Shown one piece after another: positions 29,502 through 41,194 of a stretch of DNA of 64,000 nt. The notes beneath the pieces were generated by a model. It was not told the origin of the DNA. It did not search any database and worked only from the letters and a program-made list of their open reading frames with translations. The DNA comes from Zea mays (taxonomy: Eukaryota; Streptophyta; Magnoliopsida; Poales; Poaceae): NCBI RefSeq assembly GCF_902167145.1, contig NC_050098.1, forward strand, positions 37,008,501-37,072,500. Direction: 5' to 3'. The stretch's first letter is position 1; each line of letters begins with the position of its first letter. Both the position numbers and the translations under genes were made by a program.

Positions 29502-30727
29502 TACCGGCACCGGGGCACGAGTACGGCGTGGCGTGGCGTGGCGTGGCGTCGCATAGGCCTGGTGTTTAGCTGTGGGCTGCCTGTAGGCTGTAGCAGAAGC
29601 GCGGCGCCAATGTGCATGCGAAACGGAAAAGGAAAGGGGCAGGCAGGCAGCCGCGTGTTGCAATAAATGCGCGGTCGCCGTGGTGGGCCCGCTTCGGGAC
29701 GATGGTGGTTCGTTGCTTTCCTCTGAGGCCTGACCGTGGCCTGCTAGACCGCAAGGTCACGTGCCGCTGCCACAGTAGTAGACTGGGCGTGGGCGGGCTC
29801 CTCCCGTAGACCGTAGTCGCATCCTAGGATCCGGGCGACTCCTTATTTGGCCTACGGCACACTTCCTATTTTATCCCTATCATATTTCATATTTTAAACT
29901 TCACTCTATAACAGTATAATCTACAGTGAAAATAAACGTAATTAAGATAATTAGAGGAGATATATTTTCCTAGGCGCATTACAAGCACGAAGAGAGGGAA
30001 AGTGCCATGCTACAAAGTTTCCTGTGAGTTGTTAGCGGGTGACCCGAGTGGAGGCCTGAGCCCCCTTCGATAGAGGTCGAATAGCGGTCCGGAGACACGC
30101 CCCAATATACTTGCAGGTGATTCGCTAGTCCGGATCCATTCGATAGGATCCGAGGGCTTAGTGCCTCCTCTGGTGGGATACCATTACAAAGTGTTCATGT
30201 GGGTCTCGAATATGTCCTAGGGTACCTCGGGATTGTAGCCCGAACCTCGGCCATGTACGGACGTACCCATGGTTATCCCTGACTCTATGCTCTGTGCGGT
30301 TGTTGAACCCTGCCGAGGGGTCAGCCTTCGAACCCCTGATCAGTAAAGGGCTCAAGCATGTGTGCTCTAGGGTGGTTGTCGAACCCCGCCGAGGGGCCAA
30401 CCTTCGAACCCCTAATCAGTAAGGGGCTCAGTGCACGTTTCCTTCACTACGAAGGAAATCCAAACAAATATTCATTTCCCATCACCTATGGAGAAGAAGA
30501 AAGGGAGAGAGAGAGACATCTTTTTAGGCGCCCACCTTGGGAGGCGGAATGGTGCCTGATGGTTGCGTCAGCGGGGTGAAACGTGTTGCCCCTATGCAGG
30601 ATTTAATGTGATGGGATGTGAAGCCCATGGGCTATCCGTTCCGGCGCGCGAGATTCGAGAAACAAAATCTGTTTACAGATTTGATTTTTAAGTGCGGGGG
30701 GCTCGGCACTGACCTTAGCGGGTTCGC
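29502..30727. other. Intergenic DNA with local repeats
   Basis: No gene is supported. There is a short GGCGT tandem array at about 29525-29548. A segment of about 75 bp is duplicated at about 30298 and 30374, each copy containing GAACCC-GCCGAGGGG and CTTCGAACCCCT-ATCAGTAA. The stretch from about 30036 (TGTTAGCGGGTGACCCGAGTG) could be a decayed LTR, but I find no partner. Confidence 0.45.
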
Positions 30728-30735
30728 TATATATA

Positions 30736-30774
<39 letters not shown>
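30728..30774. repeat. TA/TG microsatellite
   Basis: An alternating run of TATATATA, then GTGTGTGTGT, then TATATA to GGGAGG. It is a simple sequence repeat of about 47 bp. Confidence 0.95.
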
Positions 30775-30776
<2 letters not shown>

Positions 30777-30793
30777 GAGGGGCGCCCCTGGCT

Positions 30794-30993
30794 CAGGGGC
30801 GGACCCAGCCAAAAAACTAAGCTGGGGCATACTTCTAGCCACATATGAAATTTAGCTGAACATGTACATGAGTGAGGGCCTCTAATTTTTTTGAGATGGG
30901 GCACTAATGGTGAAAATTTGTCTACTAACTATATTTAACAAATTTTGAGCCGGGGCATGTGCCCTCGCTGAGACCAACATGGGTCCGCCCCTG
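30794..30993. mobile_element. hAT-like MITE, 200 bp
   Basis: CAGGGGCGGACCCA at the left and TGGGTCCGCCCCTG at the right are inverted ends. The flanks read CCCTGGCT on the left and GCCTGGCT on the right, an eight-base duplication with one mismatch, as expected for the hAT superfamily. The interior repeats a GGGGCA-type motif and has no coding capacity. Confidence 0.8.
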
Positions 30994-31125
30994 CCTGGCT
31001 CTCACCCCGCATTCGTCTTCCTAGCCTCAGCCACTTTTGCTTTTTTGGCTGCGGCCAAAGATTGTGTTGGGACGAGAGGAGCATGAGATCCGGGTACCTT
31101 TCCGTTGTTGCCTTCTTGCCTCGCC

Positions 31126-31269
31126 ATGGCCGAGAGATTGAACGTCCTTGCTCCCCGTGACTCGTGGCCCTACAACTCCGTGATCGAGGAAGATTTGCAT
31201 AACCTCATCGATCGGGGTCTGCTCCGCCCCATCACCTTCGGAGCGCGCCCCGAATGGCTTGTGCCTGGG
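31126..31269 (+). pseudogene. Fragment of a plant retroelement gag-like gene, cut by element A
   Basis: An open frame starting MAERLNVLAPRDSWPYNSVI and continuing with DRGLLRPITFGARPEW resembles the N-terminal domain that Pfam calls putative gypsy-type transposon. It ends after 48 codons exactly where the LTR of element A begins at 31270. It is a remnant of an older element into which A inserted. Confidence 0.5.
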
Positions 31270-31547
31270 TGAAAGGGAAATAGGGTTTAACCTTTTCCTA
31301 AATGATTTTGGTGGTTGAAATGCCCAACACAAATAATTGGACTAACTAGTTTGTTCTAGATTATATATTCTACAGGTGCCAAAGGTTCAACACAAACCAA
31401 TAAAAAGATCAAAGTTAGGGTTCAAAAGAATGGAGCAAAAGAAACCGAAGAGAACCCTGGTCTGGCGCACCGGACTGTCCGGTGCCCAGGGTCGTATGGC
31501 TTCAAACTTGCCACCTTCGGGTTTCTGGAGAGCCGCTCCGCTATAAT
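31270..31547 (+). repeat. A 5' LTR, left part
   Basis: It starts TGAAAGGGAAATAGGG and matches 54412 onward. It is cut at ATAAT (31543-31547), the target duplication of element B. The LTR continues at 46911. Confidence 0.92.
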
Positions 31548-32805
31548 TGAGAGCACCTAGAGGGGGTGAATAGGTGATCCTGTAAAAACTTAAACTTATA
31601 GCCACAAAACTTGGTTAAGTGTTAGCACAATGGAATTAAGTGGCTAAGGACCGAGCTCTTGTGAAACACAATGGTCACAAAGAAAACAAGCACAAGAGAC
31701 ACGATGATTTATCTCGTGGTTCGGCCAAGTATAACACTTGCCTACTCCACGTTGTGGCGTCCCAATGGACGAGGGTTGCACTCAACCCCTTTCAAGTGAT
31801 CCTATGATCCACTTGAATACCACGGTTGTTTTCTTTCTTATACTCTTTCCCGTTTGCGAGGAATCTCCACAACTTGGAGTCTCTCGCCCTTACAACAAAG
31901 ATCAAAGTGAAAGCACTAGAGTAAGGGAGGGAAGCAACACACACAAATCCGCAGCAATATGCACACACACAGCCAAGACTTAAGCTCGAATGAATCGCAA
32001 CAAGTTCACCACTAGAACGGAGCTCAAAACACTAAGAATATCAATCAAGTGCGCGGAGACGGAGTGTGGAAGGTTTAGAATGCTCAAAGTATGCTTGGGT
32101 GTCTCCTCCATACGCCTAGGAGTCTCTTTTATAGCCCCAAGGTAGCTAGAAGCCGTTGGAGGCATTCTTGGAAGGCAATACTTGCCTTCTATCGGGTGGC
32201 GCACCGGACAGTCCGGTGCACCACCGGACATCCACTGTTCATTGTCCGATGCGGATCTCCTTCCATTCCTGGCGCAGCCGACCGTTGGATCTTCGAGCTG
32301 GTTGGCGCACCGGACACTGTCCGGTGCACACTGGACAGTCCGGTGCCCCCTGCCGACCGTTGGAGTGGGCCACGCGTCGCCCGCGGATTTGGCGGTCCAC
32401 CGTTGCGCTGGTGGCCGTTGGCTCACCGGTTAGTCCGGTGCACCACCGGACAGTCCGGTGAATTATAGTCGTACGCCGCCACAGTTTCCCGAGAGTGGCC
32501 AGTTCGCCGGAGTCTAGCCTGGCGCACCGGACACTGTCCGGTGCACCACCGGACAGTCCGGTGTGCCAGACTGCGCTGAGTCTTGGCTGCTCCAGCCAAG
32601 TCTTTTCCTTTTTCTGTTTTCTCTGATTCTAGCACTTAGACAAATATATTAGTACACAAAAACCAATGTACTAAGTCTAGAATCATACCTTTTTGTTGAT
32701 TTGCACTTCATTCATCATTTGGCACATAATTACTCACTCAATATGTGTTGAGCACTTAATCACCAAAATATACTAGAAATGGCCCAAGGGCACATTTCCC
32801 TTTCA
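31548..32805 (-). repeat. B 3' LTR (left copy)
   Basis: 1258 bp. It matches 45647-46905 with roughly two dozen visible differences. On the minus strand a TATAAAAG box lies near 32130. A cluster of CACCGGACAGTCCGGTG palindromes occupies 32205-32565. Confidence 0.92.
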
Positions 32806-33593
32806 ATCTCCCCCTTTTTGGTGATTTATGCCAACACATCAAAAAGCAACAACTAGAAGTGCAACATTAATGCAAATGAGAACAAGAATTGTTTTTTATT
32901 CAAATTTGGCATATTTGGATCATTCTTTGCCACCACTTGGTTTGTTTTTGCAAATCAAATTCAATTTCCTATCTCTAAGTCAAACACACTTGTTTAGGCA
33001 TAAAGAGAGGTATTCCAAGAGAAATTGATCAAAGATTCAAAAACTCCCCATTTTCCCATAATCAAACATTCTCCCCACAAGAGACCAACTTTTGACAACA
33101 CGAGACAATAAGAGTATTTTGACAAATCAAAAGTTCGAACTCTACTATTTTCAAAATTCTCAAGTGGTAGCTGATCCATTTGCTTGCTTTGGCCTTCATT
33201 TCTCCCCCTTTGGCATCAAGCACCAAAACGGGATCATTTTTGGCCCTTTAACCCCATTGCCTCACCAAAATTGTCAACTAAGAGCAAAAGGCAATATGAG
33301 TATGGAGATGAACTTGGAGTAAATTACCCTCTTATCGGAGTGCAGTGGAAGTCTTGCATGGTCCAAGTTCACTTTTCCCTTTCAATCCACCTTTGAGACT
33401 AAATTAAGTAAACTCAAGCATACGGTTAGTCTCAAAGGATCAAGTTGTAACACATCTCCCCCTAAATATGTGCATCACTCACACATGGACTTTTGAGGTC
33501 CGGGGATTGCTTGCACAACTTGAGCACCATAAATAAACAACAAAATGCATAAAGGAACCTGATCAAGGACATAACACACATGTATGCTATAGA
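32806..33593 (-). promoter_or_regulatory. B 3' non-coding region with repeated polypurine tracts
   Basis: On the plus strand it reads TCTCCCCCTTTTTGG right beside the LTR. Further CTCCCC-containing tracts occur near 33073, 33203 and 33465. On the minus strand these are GGGGGAGA tracts. Multiple purine tracts before the 3' LTR are a known Sirevirus trait. Confidence 0.7.
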
Positions 33594-34756
33594 TCAATCC
33601 AAGTTATGCGAATCTAAGACATTTAGCTCACTACGCAGTCTGCAAAAGGTCTTCTCATCTAAAGGCTTGGTAAAGATATCGGCTAGCTGGTTCTCAGTGC
33701 TAACATAAAACACTTCGATATCTCCCTTTTGCTGGTGGTCTCTCGAAAAGTGATGTCGGATGTCTATGTGCTTAGTGCAGCTGTGTTCAACAGGATTATC
33801 CGCCATGCGGATTGCACTCTCATTGTCACATAGGAGTGGGACTTTGCTCAGATTGTAGCCAAAGTCCTGGAGGGTTTGCCTTATCCAAAGTAGTTGCGAG
33901 CAGCACTGTCCTGCGGCAACGTACTCGGCCTCAGCGGTGGATAGGGCAACAGAGGTTTGTTTCTTAGAACTCCAAGACACCAGGGACCTTCCTAGGAATT
34001 GGCACATCCCTGATGAACTCTTCCTATCAACCTTGCATCCAGCATAATCGGAGTCTGAGTATCCAATCAAGTCAAAGGTTGACCCCTTTGGATACCAGAT
34101 CCCGAAGCAAGGTGTAGCAACTAAATATCTAAGAATTCGCTTAACGACCACTAGGTGGCACTCTCTTAGATCGGATTGAAATCTAGCACACATGCATACG
34201 CTAAGCATGATATCCGCTACTAGCACATAAGTAAAGCAAGAAACCTATCATAGACAGATATGCCTTTTGATCAACGGACTTACCTCCTTTGTTGAGGTCG
34301 ACGTGTCCGTCAGTTCCCATTGGTGTCTTTGCGGGCTTGGCGTCCTTCATCCCAAACCGCTTGATCAAGTCTTGCGTGTACTTCATTTGGGAGATGAAGG
34401 TGTCGTCCTTGAGTTGCTTCACTTGGAACCCAAGGAAGTAGTTTAACTCGCCCATCATTAACATCTCGAATTTCTGTGTCATCACCCTGCTAAATTCTTC
34501 ACAAGACTTTTGGTTAGTAGAACCAAATATTATGTCACCGACATAAATTTGGCATACAAATAGATCACCATCACAAGTCTTAGTGAAAAGAGTTGGATCG
34601 GCTTTCCCAACCTTAAAAGCATTAGCAATTAGAAAACCTCTAAGGCATTTATACCATGCTCTTGGGGGCTTGCTTAAGTCCATAGAGCGCCTTAGAGAGC
34701 TTACACACGTGGTCGGGGTACCGTTCATCCTCAAAGCCAGGGGGTTGCTCCACGTA
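33594..34756 (-). pseudogene. B pol, C-terminal part: end of reverse transcriptase and RNase H
   Basis: Continuation of the B reverse transcriptase left of element C. It shows [16 protein letters not shown] and [16 protein letters not shown]. The catalytic YVDD motif reads YVGD, loss of one of the two metal-binding Asp residues (near 34540). RNase H follows, with GYSDSDYAGC, SLVSWSSKKQ, STAEAEYVAA and CDNESAIRMADNPVEH. It ends with the FTKPLDEKTF tail. A one-base insertion in a G run near 34665 and another break near 34215 shift the frame. Confidence 0.88.
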
Positions 34757-34761
34757 CACCT

Positions 34762-36175
34762 TGTAGGAAACGGGTGACGCCTAAGAGGGGGGGGTGAATT
34801 AGGACTTCTAAAACTTTTACTAAACTAGGCCACAATTAAATCCCTAGAGCAAAACCTATGCAAATAATCAAAACTAGAATGTGCAAACTAGGTTTTGTCT
34901 AAGTGTTGCTATCTCTACCGCAAAGGCTAAGTTTCAATCTACACTAAATAAGTATGACTACAAGATTGAAACTTAAATGCTTAATATAAATGCGGAATGT
35001 AAAGAGCTAAGTAGAGAAGCAAACTCTCGTGGATGACGCCGGTATTTTTACCGAGGTATCCGGAACCACGCAAGGTTCCGACTAATCCTCGTTGGTGCCC
35101 CTACGCAAAGGGGAAGCCCACGCGAGGGCCAAGCACCTCGGTCGAGTAACTCCGTAGAGAGCCGCGGGCCTTCTCCACGCGCAAGTGGTGCTCCGCTTCC
35201 GGCTCCTCTCGGACGCTTCCCGCCGTCTCCACTATCGAGCTTCCGGCCGAAACGCCGCGGGCCTCGTTCCCTCCGGTACACGGTGGCGGCCGTGACACAA
35301 ACACGGTTGTCACGGTCTCGCAAGACTCTCGCCCCACTCGGTACAATTACAACGGCCCGCGCAAGAGCCGAGGGGTTGTATGGTTTGTCTAAACTCACTC
35401 AACTAACTAGGATTCACCTAGAGCAAGCGCTAATGCGGTCTAACTAACCTAAGCACTTCGCAAAGCACCTACGCTAATCACCGAGTGATTCTATTAAGCA
35501 CTTGGGTGTTTGAGCTCTTGGAAATGTGCACTATATGCCTTGGTATGTTGCTTGGGCTCCCACACCTGAGAATGGCCGGTTGGGGTGGTATTTATAGCCT
35601 CCACACCCAAAACTAGCCGTTGGACAGAAAGCAGCAGCTTTCTGTCGTCGGGTGCACCGGACAGTCCGGTGCACCACCGGACACTGAACAGTAGATGTCC
35701 GGTGCACGCCACGTCAGCCGACCGTTGGCGCCTGTAGCAGTCGACCGTTGGATCCGACCGTTGCCGTCTGCCCGTTGGCACACCGGACAGTCCGGTGCAC
35801 ACCGGACAGTCCGGTGCTACAGCCAGAGAGCGCCTATCTGCGGCTTCTCTGCTCAGACTGTCCGGTGCCTCACCGGACAGTCCGGTGCACACCGGACACC
35901 AATGTCCGGTGCGCCACCAGGCGCTGGCTGACAGCCCTTATCTTGGATTTCTTCGCTGATTTCTTCGGGCTTCTTTGTTCTTGAGTATTGGACTTCTATG
36001 CATCTTTTTATGTCTTCTTTTGAGGTGTTGCATCCTCATTGCCTTGGTCCAATTCTCTTCGCATCCTGTGAACTACAAACACAAACACTAGAAAACTTAT
36101 TAGTTCACAGATTGTGTTGTTCATCAAACACCAAAACTCAATTAGCCAAATGGCCCGGGGTCCATTTTCCTTACA
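34762..36175 (-). repeat. C 3' LTR (left copy)
   Basis: It starts TGTAGGAAACGGGTGACGCC and ends CCATTTTCCTTACA on the plus strand. On the minus strand CTATAAATACC near 35595 is the probable TATA box. Palindromes of the CACCGGACAGTCCGGTG type lie between 35653 and 35915. Apparent open frames inside are repeated exactly in the right copy and are not genes. Confidence 0.93.
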
Positions 36176-37592
36176 ATCTCCCCCTTTTTGGTGATTGATG
36201 ACAACACAACCAAAGCAAGCAAATAATACACATATTTGAATGAAAATATGCATTTTACTTGCTAAGATGCATGATTGTCCCCACAATGTGATATTATGGA
36301 CTTAAGCCTCACCCTAACTCCATAATTCACTTACTTCCTATTTTTGGACCAAATAACCAAAACCACTTGAAAAAGTCATTTGGAGATATAAAATTTTAAA
36401 TTAGTGGTGTTTGGTGTTTGATATGTTTTCATTGCTTTGGACCCTAAACTTCTCCCCCTTTGGCATCAACCACCGAAAAGGAAGACATTAAAAGCATGTA
36501 GGAAGTAAATAAAAGCTTGCCCTCATCAAGAATTGTATCAAATGATATCACCAGAAGGATATTAAATTAAACTGTGTGAGTGATACCACTTGAAGGAGTC
36601 CTCAAAAGATTACTCCCCCTAAATGAGTTGTCTCCTTTAGAAAGAGTTTTTCTCCCCCTTTAGAGATGAAGAAATACTCCCCTTGACAGAGATCCTCTAC
36701 TTAGGAAAAAGCATGTGAAAAATTAGAGGTGCAAGACATGGTTTGAAAAGACTAACTTCCCTTATGCATAGGTAACAGAATATGAGTTAACTACTTATGC
36801 ATTTATAGCAACATGAAAGCATATGATATGAAATATAGTCTAGTCAAATATTGGAGAAGACATGTAAATGATACTAAATGTAGTCTCAAAAGATACCAAT
36901 TGAAAGTCAATGGTGAGCTTGAGAGACATGAGAGTTCTTGGAGATTTTGCAGTGGAAGATTGTTGTCTTTCTCCGGGGACTTCATTTTCCTTACAATGAG
37001 ACTATCACATGAAATAGACTTGAAAAGGTGTTAGTCTCAAAGTGTTAGATTATAGAGTAACCTCCCCCTAAAGGTGTGCATACAAGTTTTGAATACTTGT
37101 AGGAGACATGCACTTTGATTTGATATCAAGAGGGGCAAATTATCCATAATCCAAACTTTGGCACATATAAGTTAAATGATACACTTGTGGAAATCAAAAA
37201 TTTTCAATTGATGCATCATTTACTATGGAGTGATATAAAAGCTATGTGCCGTGCTTAAATAAACATTTTAAACCATGTAGGTTTGCTTAAGTATATGAAT
37301 TAAAAACAAGCAATCCTACCATATGATTTACCTAGTATGCATGATTTTGAACAAAAGTACATAACAAATTTAATACTAGGCAAGAAAGGTAAACTAGATC
37401 AAAGATAAATAGATACGCATATCTAAAAACGAGAAATACAATAAAACTAGTTACCTTAGTCATGGGTGGGAAATTTGGGTCCAAAATTTTCACTAACCCG
37501 CTTGGCAATAAACTTGATCCAATATGAGGTATCCCATGATATACATCCCAATTTTGCCAAGTCTCCAAATTTCCCGAAGACCTTTGGTCCAC
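36176..37592 (-). promoter_or_regulatory. C 3' non-coding region with repeated polypurine tracts
   Basis: CTCCCCCTTTTTGG lies beside the LTR, with more CTCCCC tracts near 36450, 36612, 36650, 36677 and 37062 (purine-rich on the coding strand). No pol sequence is detectable in any frame. Confidence 0.7.
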
Positions 37593-39698
37593 TCACTTCC
37601 CTTTCGGGATCCAAACCTTCTTGGTGCTTTTCATGGTTGAAATTATCTCCTTTGGCACCCAGATGCGTTTGGCCCCCTTTCCTTTGTTGGCTTGCTTGTT
37701 GGCCTTGATTGCTATCACCTTTCCGTTCTTTTTCTTCTTGATCAAATATGGTGTAGCATCCTTTTTGTTCACCTTTTTGATGTAGGAGTTTGAGATTTTG
37801 CTCGATGGCTTTTGCTTGAGCTTTTGTCTTTGTTTATCCCCGGTCATCGCCTTGCATTTGAAAGACTTGTGGCCTTCCTTGTGGCATAGCCTACAAATCA
37901 CAGTTTCTCCCTTCATAGGCTTGTTCACTCCCGCAGTGGTGTTATCCTGTGGAGGTTGGATTTGTTTGGCTTTGCCTTTCTTGTCATACAAAGCCTTGCC
38001 AAGGCGAGCCACTTCTTGCTTTAATTGTTCATTTTCCTTTGCAACCTCATCCGAACATGTCTCTACAACAATATTCTCAACAACGACTTGGTTGCAGGGG
38101 TTAGAATCATCAATTAAATCAAAGCAGGAAGTAGAAGCATCTTTCTTAATTATTTCAGGTATTTCAACTAAAGATGCTGCTGGGGTGCTACCAATGTTTT
38201 CTAGCTTAGTAGTTAGCTCATTGTTGTGTATGCTAAGAATTTCCATTCTCTCTAGCAAATTTTCAATAGCTTCTTGGGAGCTAGCTAACTTAGCCTTAAG
38301 TTTTTCATTCTTTTTAATAAGGCTATCATCGGTAGCAGTGGATAGAGCACTAGATTCTAATAGCTCAATTTTAGTTGATAGCTCACTATTTAAGTTTGCA
38401 AAAGTTTCAAATTTTTCTAGCAGACCTTTGTAATCATTTTGAGAGCTAACCAACTTATTTTTCAAAGTTTTAAGTTGAGCTTTTTGCTTAGTGCAAACAT
38501 CCTGGAAAAATTCTACGGCTTCCGCAAGCTCATCTAGAGAGGGCTTTCCCTCACCTTCATCATCACTACTACTTTCATCACTAGAGGATGGAATGCTTTT
38601 GTTACCTCTTGCCATAAGGCATTTGTGTGATGACCGTGATGATCGTGACGAGGACCGGTGACTGCGCGTCCTTGGAGGTTCATCTTCACTTGAAGAATCA
38701 TCCCAAGTTCTAACACTTGTTAGCGCCTTGCCTTTGCTCCTCTCCTTTTTGGGTTTGGCCATGTTTGGACAGTTGTCCCTGAAGTGACCCTTCTCCCCAC
38801 ATGCGAAGCATCCTCTCTTCCTTTGCTTTTTCCTGTCAATGTTAAAGAGAAGATCCTCGACCTGCAGGGGCACACCCATTAGATTAATCTTGCGGATCAT
38901 CCCCATTACCTTTCCGACTCGTCGGATTGTTTCTTCGTCCTCGGAGGATGATGTGCATGGTTGATTATCTTCATCATCATCACTTTCTTCTTCTTCCTCT
39001 TCTTCACTTGAGGAACTTGGAGTGGGAGCCTTCTTTTTGCCCTTCCTTTCATCACATGCAAAAGCATATGGCCTTGAGGAAGTTGGCTCCTCTCCCCGAC
39101 TCATTTTTCGCGACATCTCAAAGGCCGCGATTTTCCCAATCACAATGGTCGGGGTCATGTTGCTCAAATCCTCCATGTTGTGAAGGATGGTGATGATGCT
39201 CCCATATCTTTGTTGTGGTAGCAGGGAGATAATCTTCCTCACAATGTCCGCATCACCTAGCTTATTAATGCCAATGGAATTGAGCTCATTGATAATTAGA
39301 TTCAAGCGAGAATACATGTCTCTAACAAGCTCATCATCTTTCATAGCAAAAGAATTATACTCATTTAAGACTAGGCAATGTTTTTGCTCACGGACATTGG
39401 ATGTGCCGTCATGGAGCTCATGCAATTTTAGCCAAATCTCATTAGCAGTTCTCAAGGTAAATACTTGATTAAAAATATCCATGCTAAGAGATTCATACAA
39501 GCAATTTTTGGCTCTAGCATTTAAATGAATTTCTTTTTCCTCACTCGTGGTGGGTTTCTCGGGATTCTTGAGAGGTTTCATCCCGTCACGAGTGACTCTC
39601 CAAACACCTAGATCAACGGCTTCTAGGTAACAAGCCATTCTAGCACTATAATATGGGAAGTTAGTGCCGTCGAAGTGTGGTGGCCTATGGGTATCCAT
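37593..39698 (-). CDS. C Gag protein, about 701 aa, intact
   Basis: I start at MDTHRPPHFDGTNFPYYSAR (39698), because the longer frame begins in the LTR. An N-terminal copia Gag (UBN2-like) capsid region covers about residues 5-220, with FDGTNFPYYSARM and MYSRLNLIINELNSIG. Then come acidic Ser/Glu runs and a CCHC zinc knuckle, CFACGEKGHFRDNCP (near residue 300). A long coiled-coil region with repeated LE-x-LES and NEKLKAKLASSQEA patterns follows. A second knuckle, CRLCHKEGHKSFKC, precedes a very basic tail. It should package RNA into virus-like particles in the cytoplasm. The frame is open to its stop, unlike the gag genes of A, B and D. No pol follows, so it depends on a partner element. Confidence 0.85.
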   Translation of the reverse strand: MDTHRPPHFDGTNFPYYSARMACYLEAVDLGVWRVTRDGMKPLKNPEKPTTSEEKEIHLNARAKNCLYESLSMDIFNQVFTLRTANEIWLKLHELHDGTSNVREQKHCLVLNEYNSFAMKDDELVRDMYSRLNLIINELNSIGINKLGDADIVRKIISLLPQQRYGSIITILHNMEDLSNMTPTIVIGKIAAFEMSRKMSRGEEPTSSRPYAFACDERKGKKKAPTPSSSSEEEEEEESDDDEDNQPCTSSSEDEETIRRVGKVMGMIRKINLMGVPLQVEDLLFNIDRKKQRKRGCFACGEKGHFRDNCPNMAKPKKERSKGKALTSVRTWDDSSSEDEPPRTRSHRSSSRSSRSSHKCLMARGNKSIPSSSDESSSDDEGEGKPSLDELAEAVEFFQDVCTKQKAQLKTLKNKLVSSQNDYKGLLEKFETFANLNSELSTKIELLESSALSTATDDSLIKKNEKLKAKLASSQEAIENLLERMEILSIHNNELTTKLENIGSTPAASLVEIPEIIKKDASTSCFDLIDDSNPCNQVVVENIVVETCSDEVAKENEQLKQEVARLGKALYDKKGKAKQIQPPQDNTTAGVNKPMKGETVICRLCHKEGHKSFKCKAMTGDKQRQKLKQKPSSKISNSYIKKVNKKDATPYLIKKKKNGKVIAIKANKQANKGKGAKRIWVPKEIISTMKSTKKVWIPKGK

Positions 39699-39768
39699 CC
39701 CTTCCTCTAAAAAGCGTCGGCTCTTTTTAGCGGTGAAGCTAAAGCGTTTCAAATGAGCCAAACCGGCC

Positions 39769-39780
39769 TCTGATACCACT
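39769..39780 (-). promoter_or_regulatory. C primer-binding site (initiator Met tRNA type)
   Basis: On the minus strand AGTGGTATCAGAGGCC lies directly after the LTR end. TGGTATCAGAG is the usual complement of plant initiator tRNA-Met. Confidence 0.85.
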
Positions 39781-41194
39781 TGTAGGAAACGGGTGACGCC
39801 TAAGAGGGGGGGGTGAATTAGGACTTCTAAAACTTTTACTAAACTAGGCCACAATTAAATCCCTAGAGCAAAACCTATGCAAATAATCAAAACTAGAATG
39901 TGCAAACTAGGTTTTGTCTAAGTGTTGCTATCTCTACCGCAAAGGCTAAGTTTCAATCTACACTAAATAAGTATGACTACAAGATTGAAACTTAAATGCT
40001 TAATATAAATGCGGAATGTAAAGAGCTAAGTAGAGAAGCAAACTCTCGTGGATGACGCCGGTATTTTTACCGAGGTATCCGGAACCACGCAAGGTTCCGA
40101 CTAATCCTCGTTGGTGCCCCTACGCAAAGGGGAAGCCCACGCGAGGGCCAAGCACCTCGGTCGAGTAACTCCGTAGAGAGCCGCGGGCCTTCTCCACGCG
40201 CAAGTGGTGCTCCGCTTCCGGCTCCTCTCGGACGCTTCCCGCCGTCTCCACTATCGAGCTTCCGGCCGAAACGCCGCGGGCCTCGTTCCCTCCGGTACAC
40301 GGTGGCGGCCGTGACACAAACACGGTTGTCACGGTCTCGCAAGACTCTCGCCCCACTCGGTACAATTACAACGGCCCGCGCAAGAGCCGAGGGGTTGTAT
40401 GGTTTGTCTAAACTCACTCAACTAACTAGGATTCACCTAGAGCAAGCGCTAATGCGGTCTAACTAACCTAAGCACTTCGCAAAGCACCTACGCTAATCAC
40501 CGAGTGATTCTATTAAGCACTTGGGTGTTTGAGCTCTTGGAAATGTGCACTATATGCCTTGGTATGTTGCTTGGGCTCCCACACCTGAGAATGGCCGGTT
40601 GGGGTGGTATTTATAGCCTCCACACCCAAAACTAGCCGTTGGACAGAAAGCAGCAGCTTTCTGTCGTCGGGTGCACCGGACAGTCCGGTGCACCACCGGA
40701 CACTGAACAGTAGATGTCCGGTGCACGCCACGTCAGCCGACCGTTGGCGCCTGTAGCAGTCGACCGTTGGATCCGACCGTTGCCGTCTGCCCGTTGGCAC
40801 ACCGGACAGTCCGGTGCACACCGGACAGTCCGGTGCTACAGCCAGAGAGCGCCTATCTGCGGCTTCTCTGCTCAGACTGTCCGGTGCCTCACCGGACAGT
40901 CCGGTGCACACCGGACACCAATGTCCGGTGCGCCACCAGGCGCTGGCTGACAGCCCTTATCTTGGATTTCTTCGCTGATTTCTTCGGGCTTCTTTGTTCT
41001 TGAGTATTGGACTTCTATGCATCTTTTTATGTCTTCTTTTGAGGTGTTGCATCCTCATTGCCTTGGTCCAATTCTCTTCGCATCCTGTGAACTACAAACA
41101 CAAACACTAGAAAACTTATTAGTTCACAGATTGTGTTGTTCATCAAACACCAAAACTCAATTAGCCAAATGGCCCGGGGTCCATTTTCCTTACA
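39781..41194 (-). repeat. C 5' LTR (right copy)
   Basis: 1414 bp, with no difference visible from 34762-36175. It is followed by the CACCT duplication at 41195-41199. Confidence 0.93.

Larger units (their letters stand above)
34762..41194 (-). mobile_element. C: gag-only Sirevirus-type element inside B, LTRs apparently identical
   Basis: Two 1414-bp LTRs (34762-36175, 39781-41194) bound 3.6 kb. CACCT is duplicated at 34757-34761 and 41195-41199. The interior, read on the minus strand, has a Met-tRNA primer site at 39780-39769, one long gag frame (39698-37593) and 1.4 kb of non-coding DNA with several purine tracts. There is no protease, integrase, reverse transcriptase or RNase H. I see no difference between the LTRs on reading them side by side, so it is the youngest insertion here and must have used another element's enzymes. 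Confidence 0.93.

Noticed and set aside
30036..30740. A possible decayed LTR starting TGTTAGCGGGTGACC
   Set aside because: No second copy, no duplication and no clear end in the window, so it is left as intergenic DNA with a note.
31548..32805. Clusters of short palindromes that at first look resemble a CRISPR-like repeat array
   Set aside because: Spacing is irregular, units lie in LTRs and repeat with the LTRs, and the genome is a plant nuclear one.
35494..35892. 132-codon frame in the C LTR, repeated exactly at 40513-40911
   Set aside because: It is LTR sequence duplicated with the element. Its residues come from the palindromic CCGGACAGTCCGG units, not from a protein.
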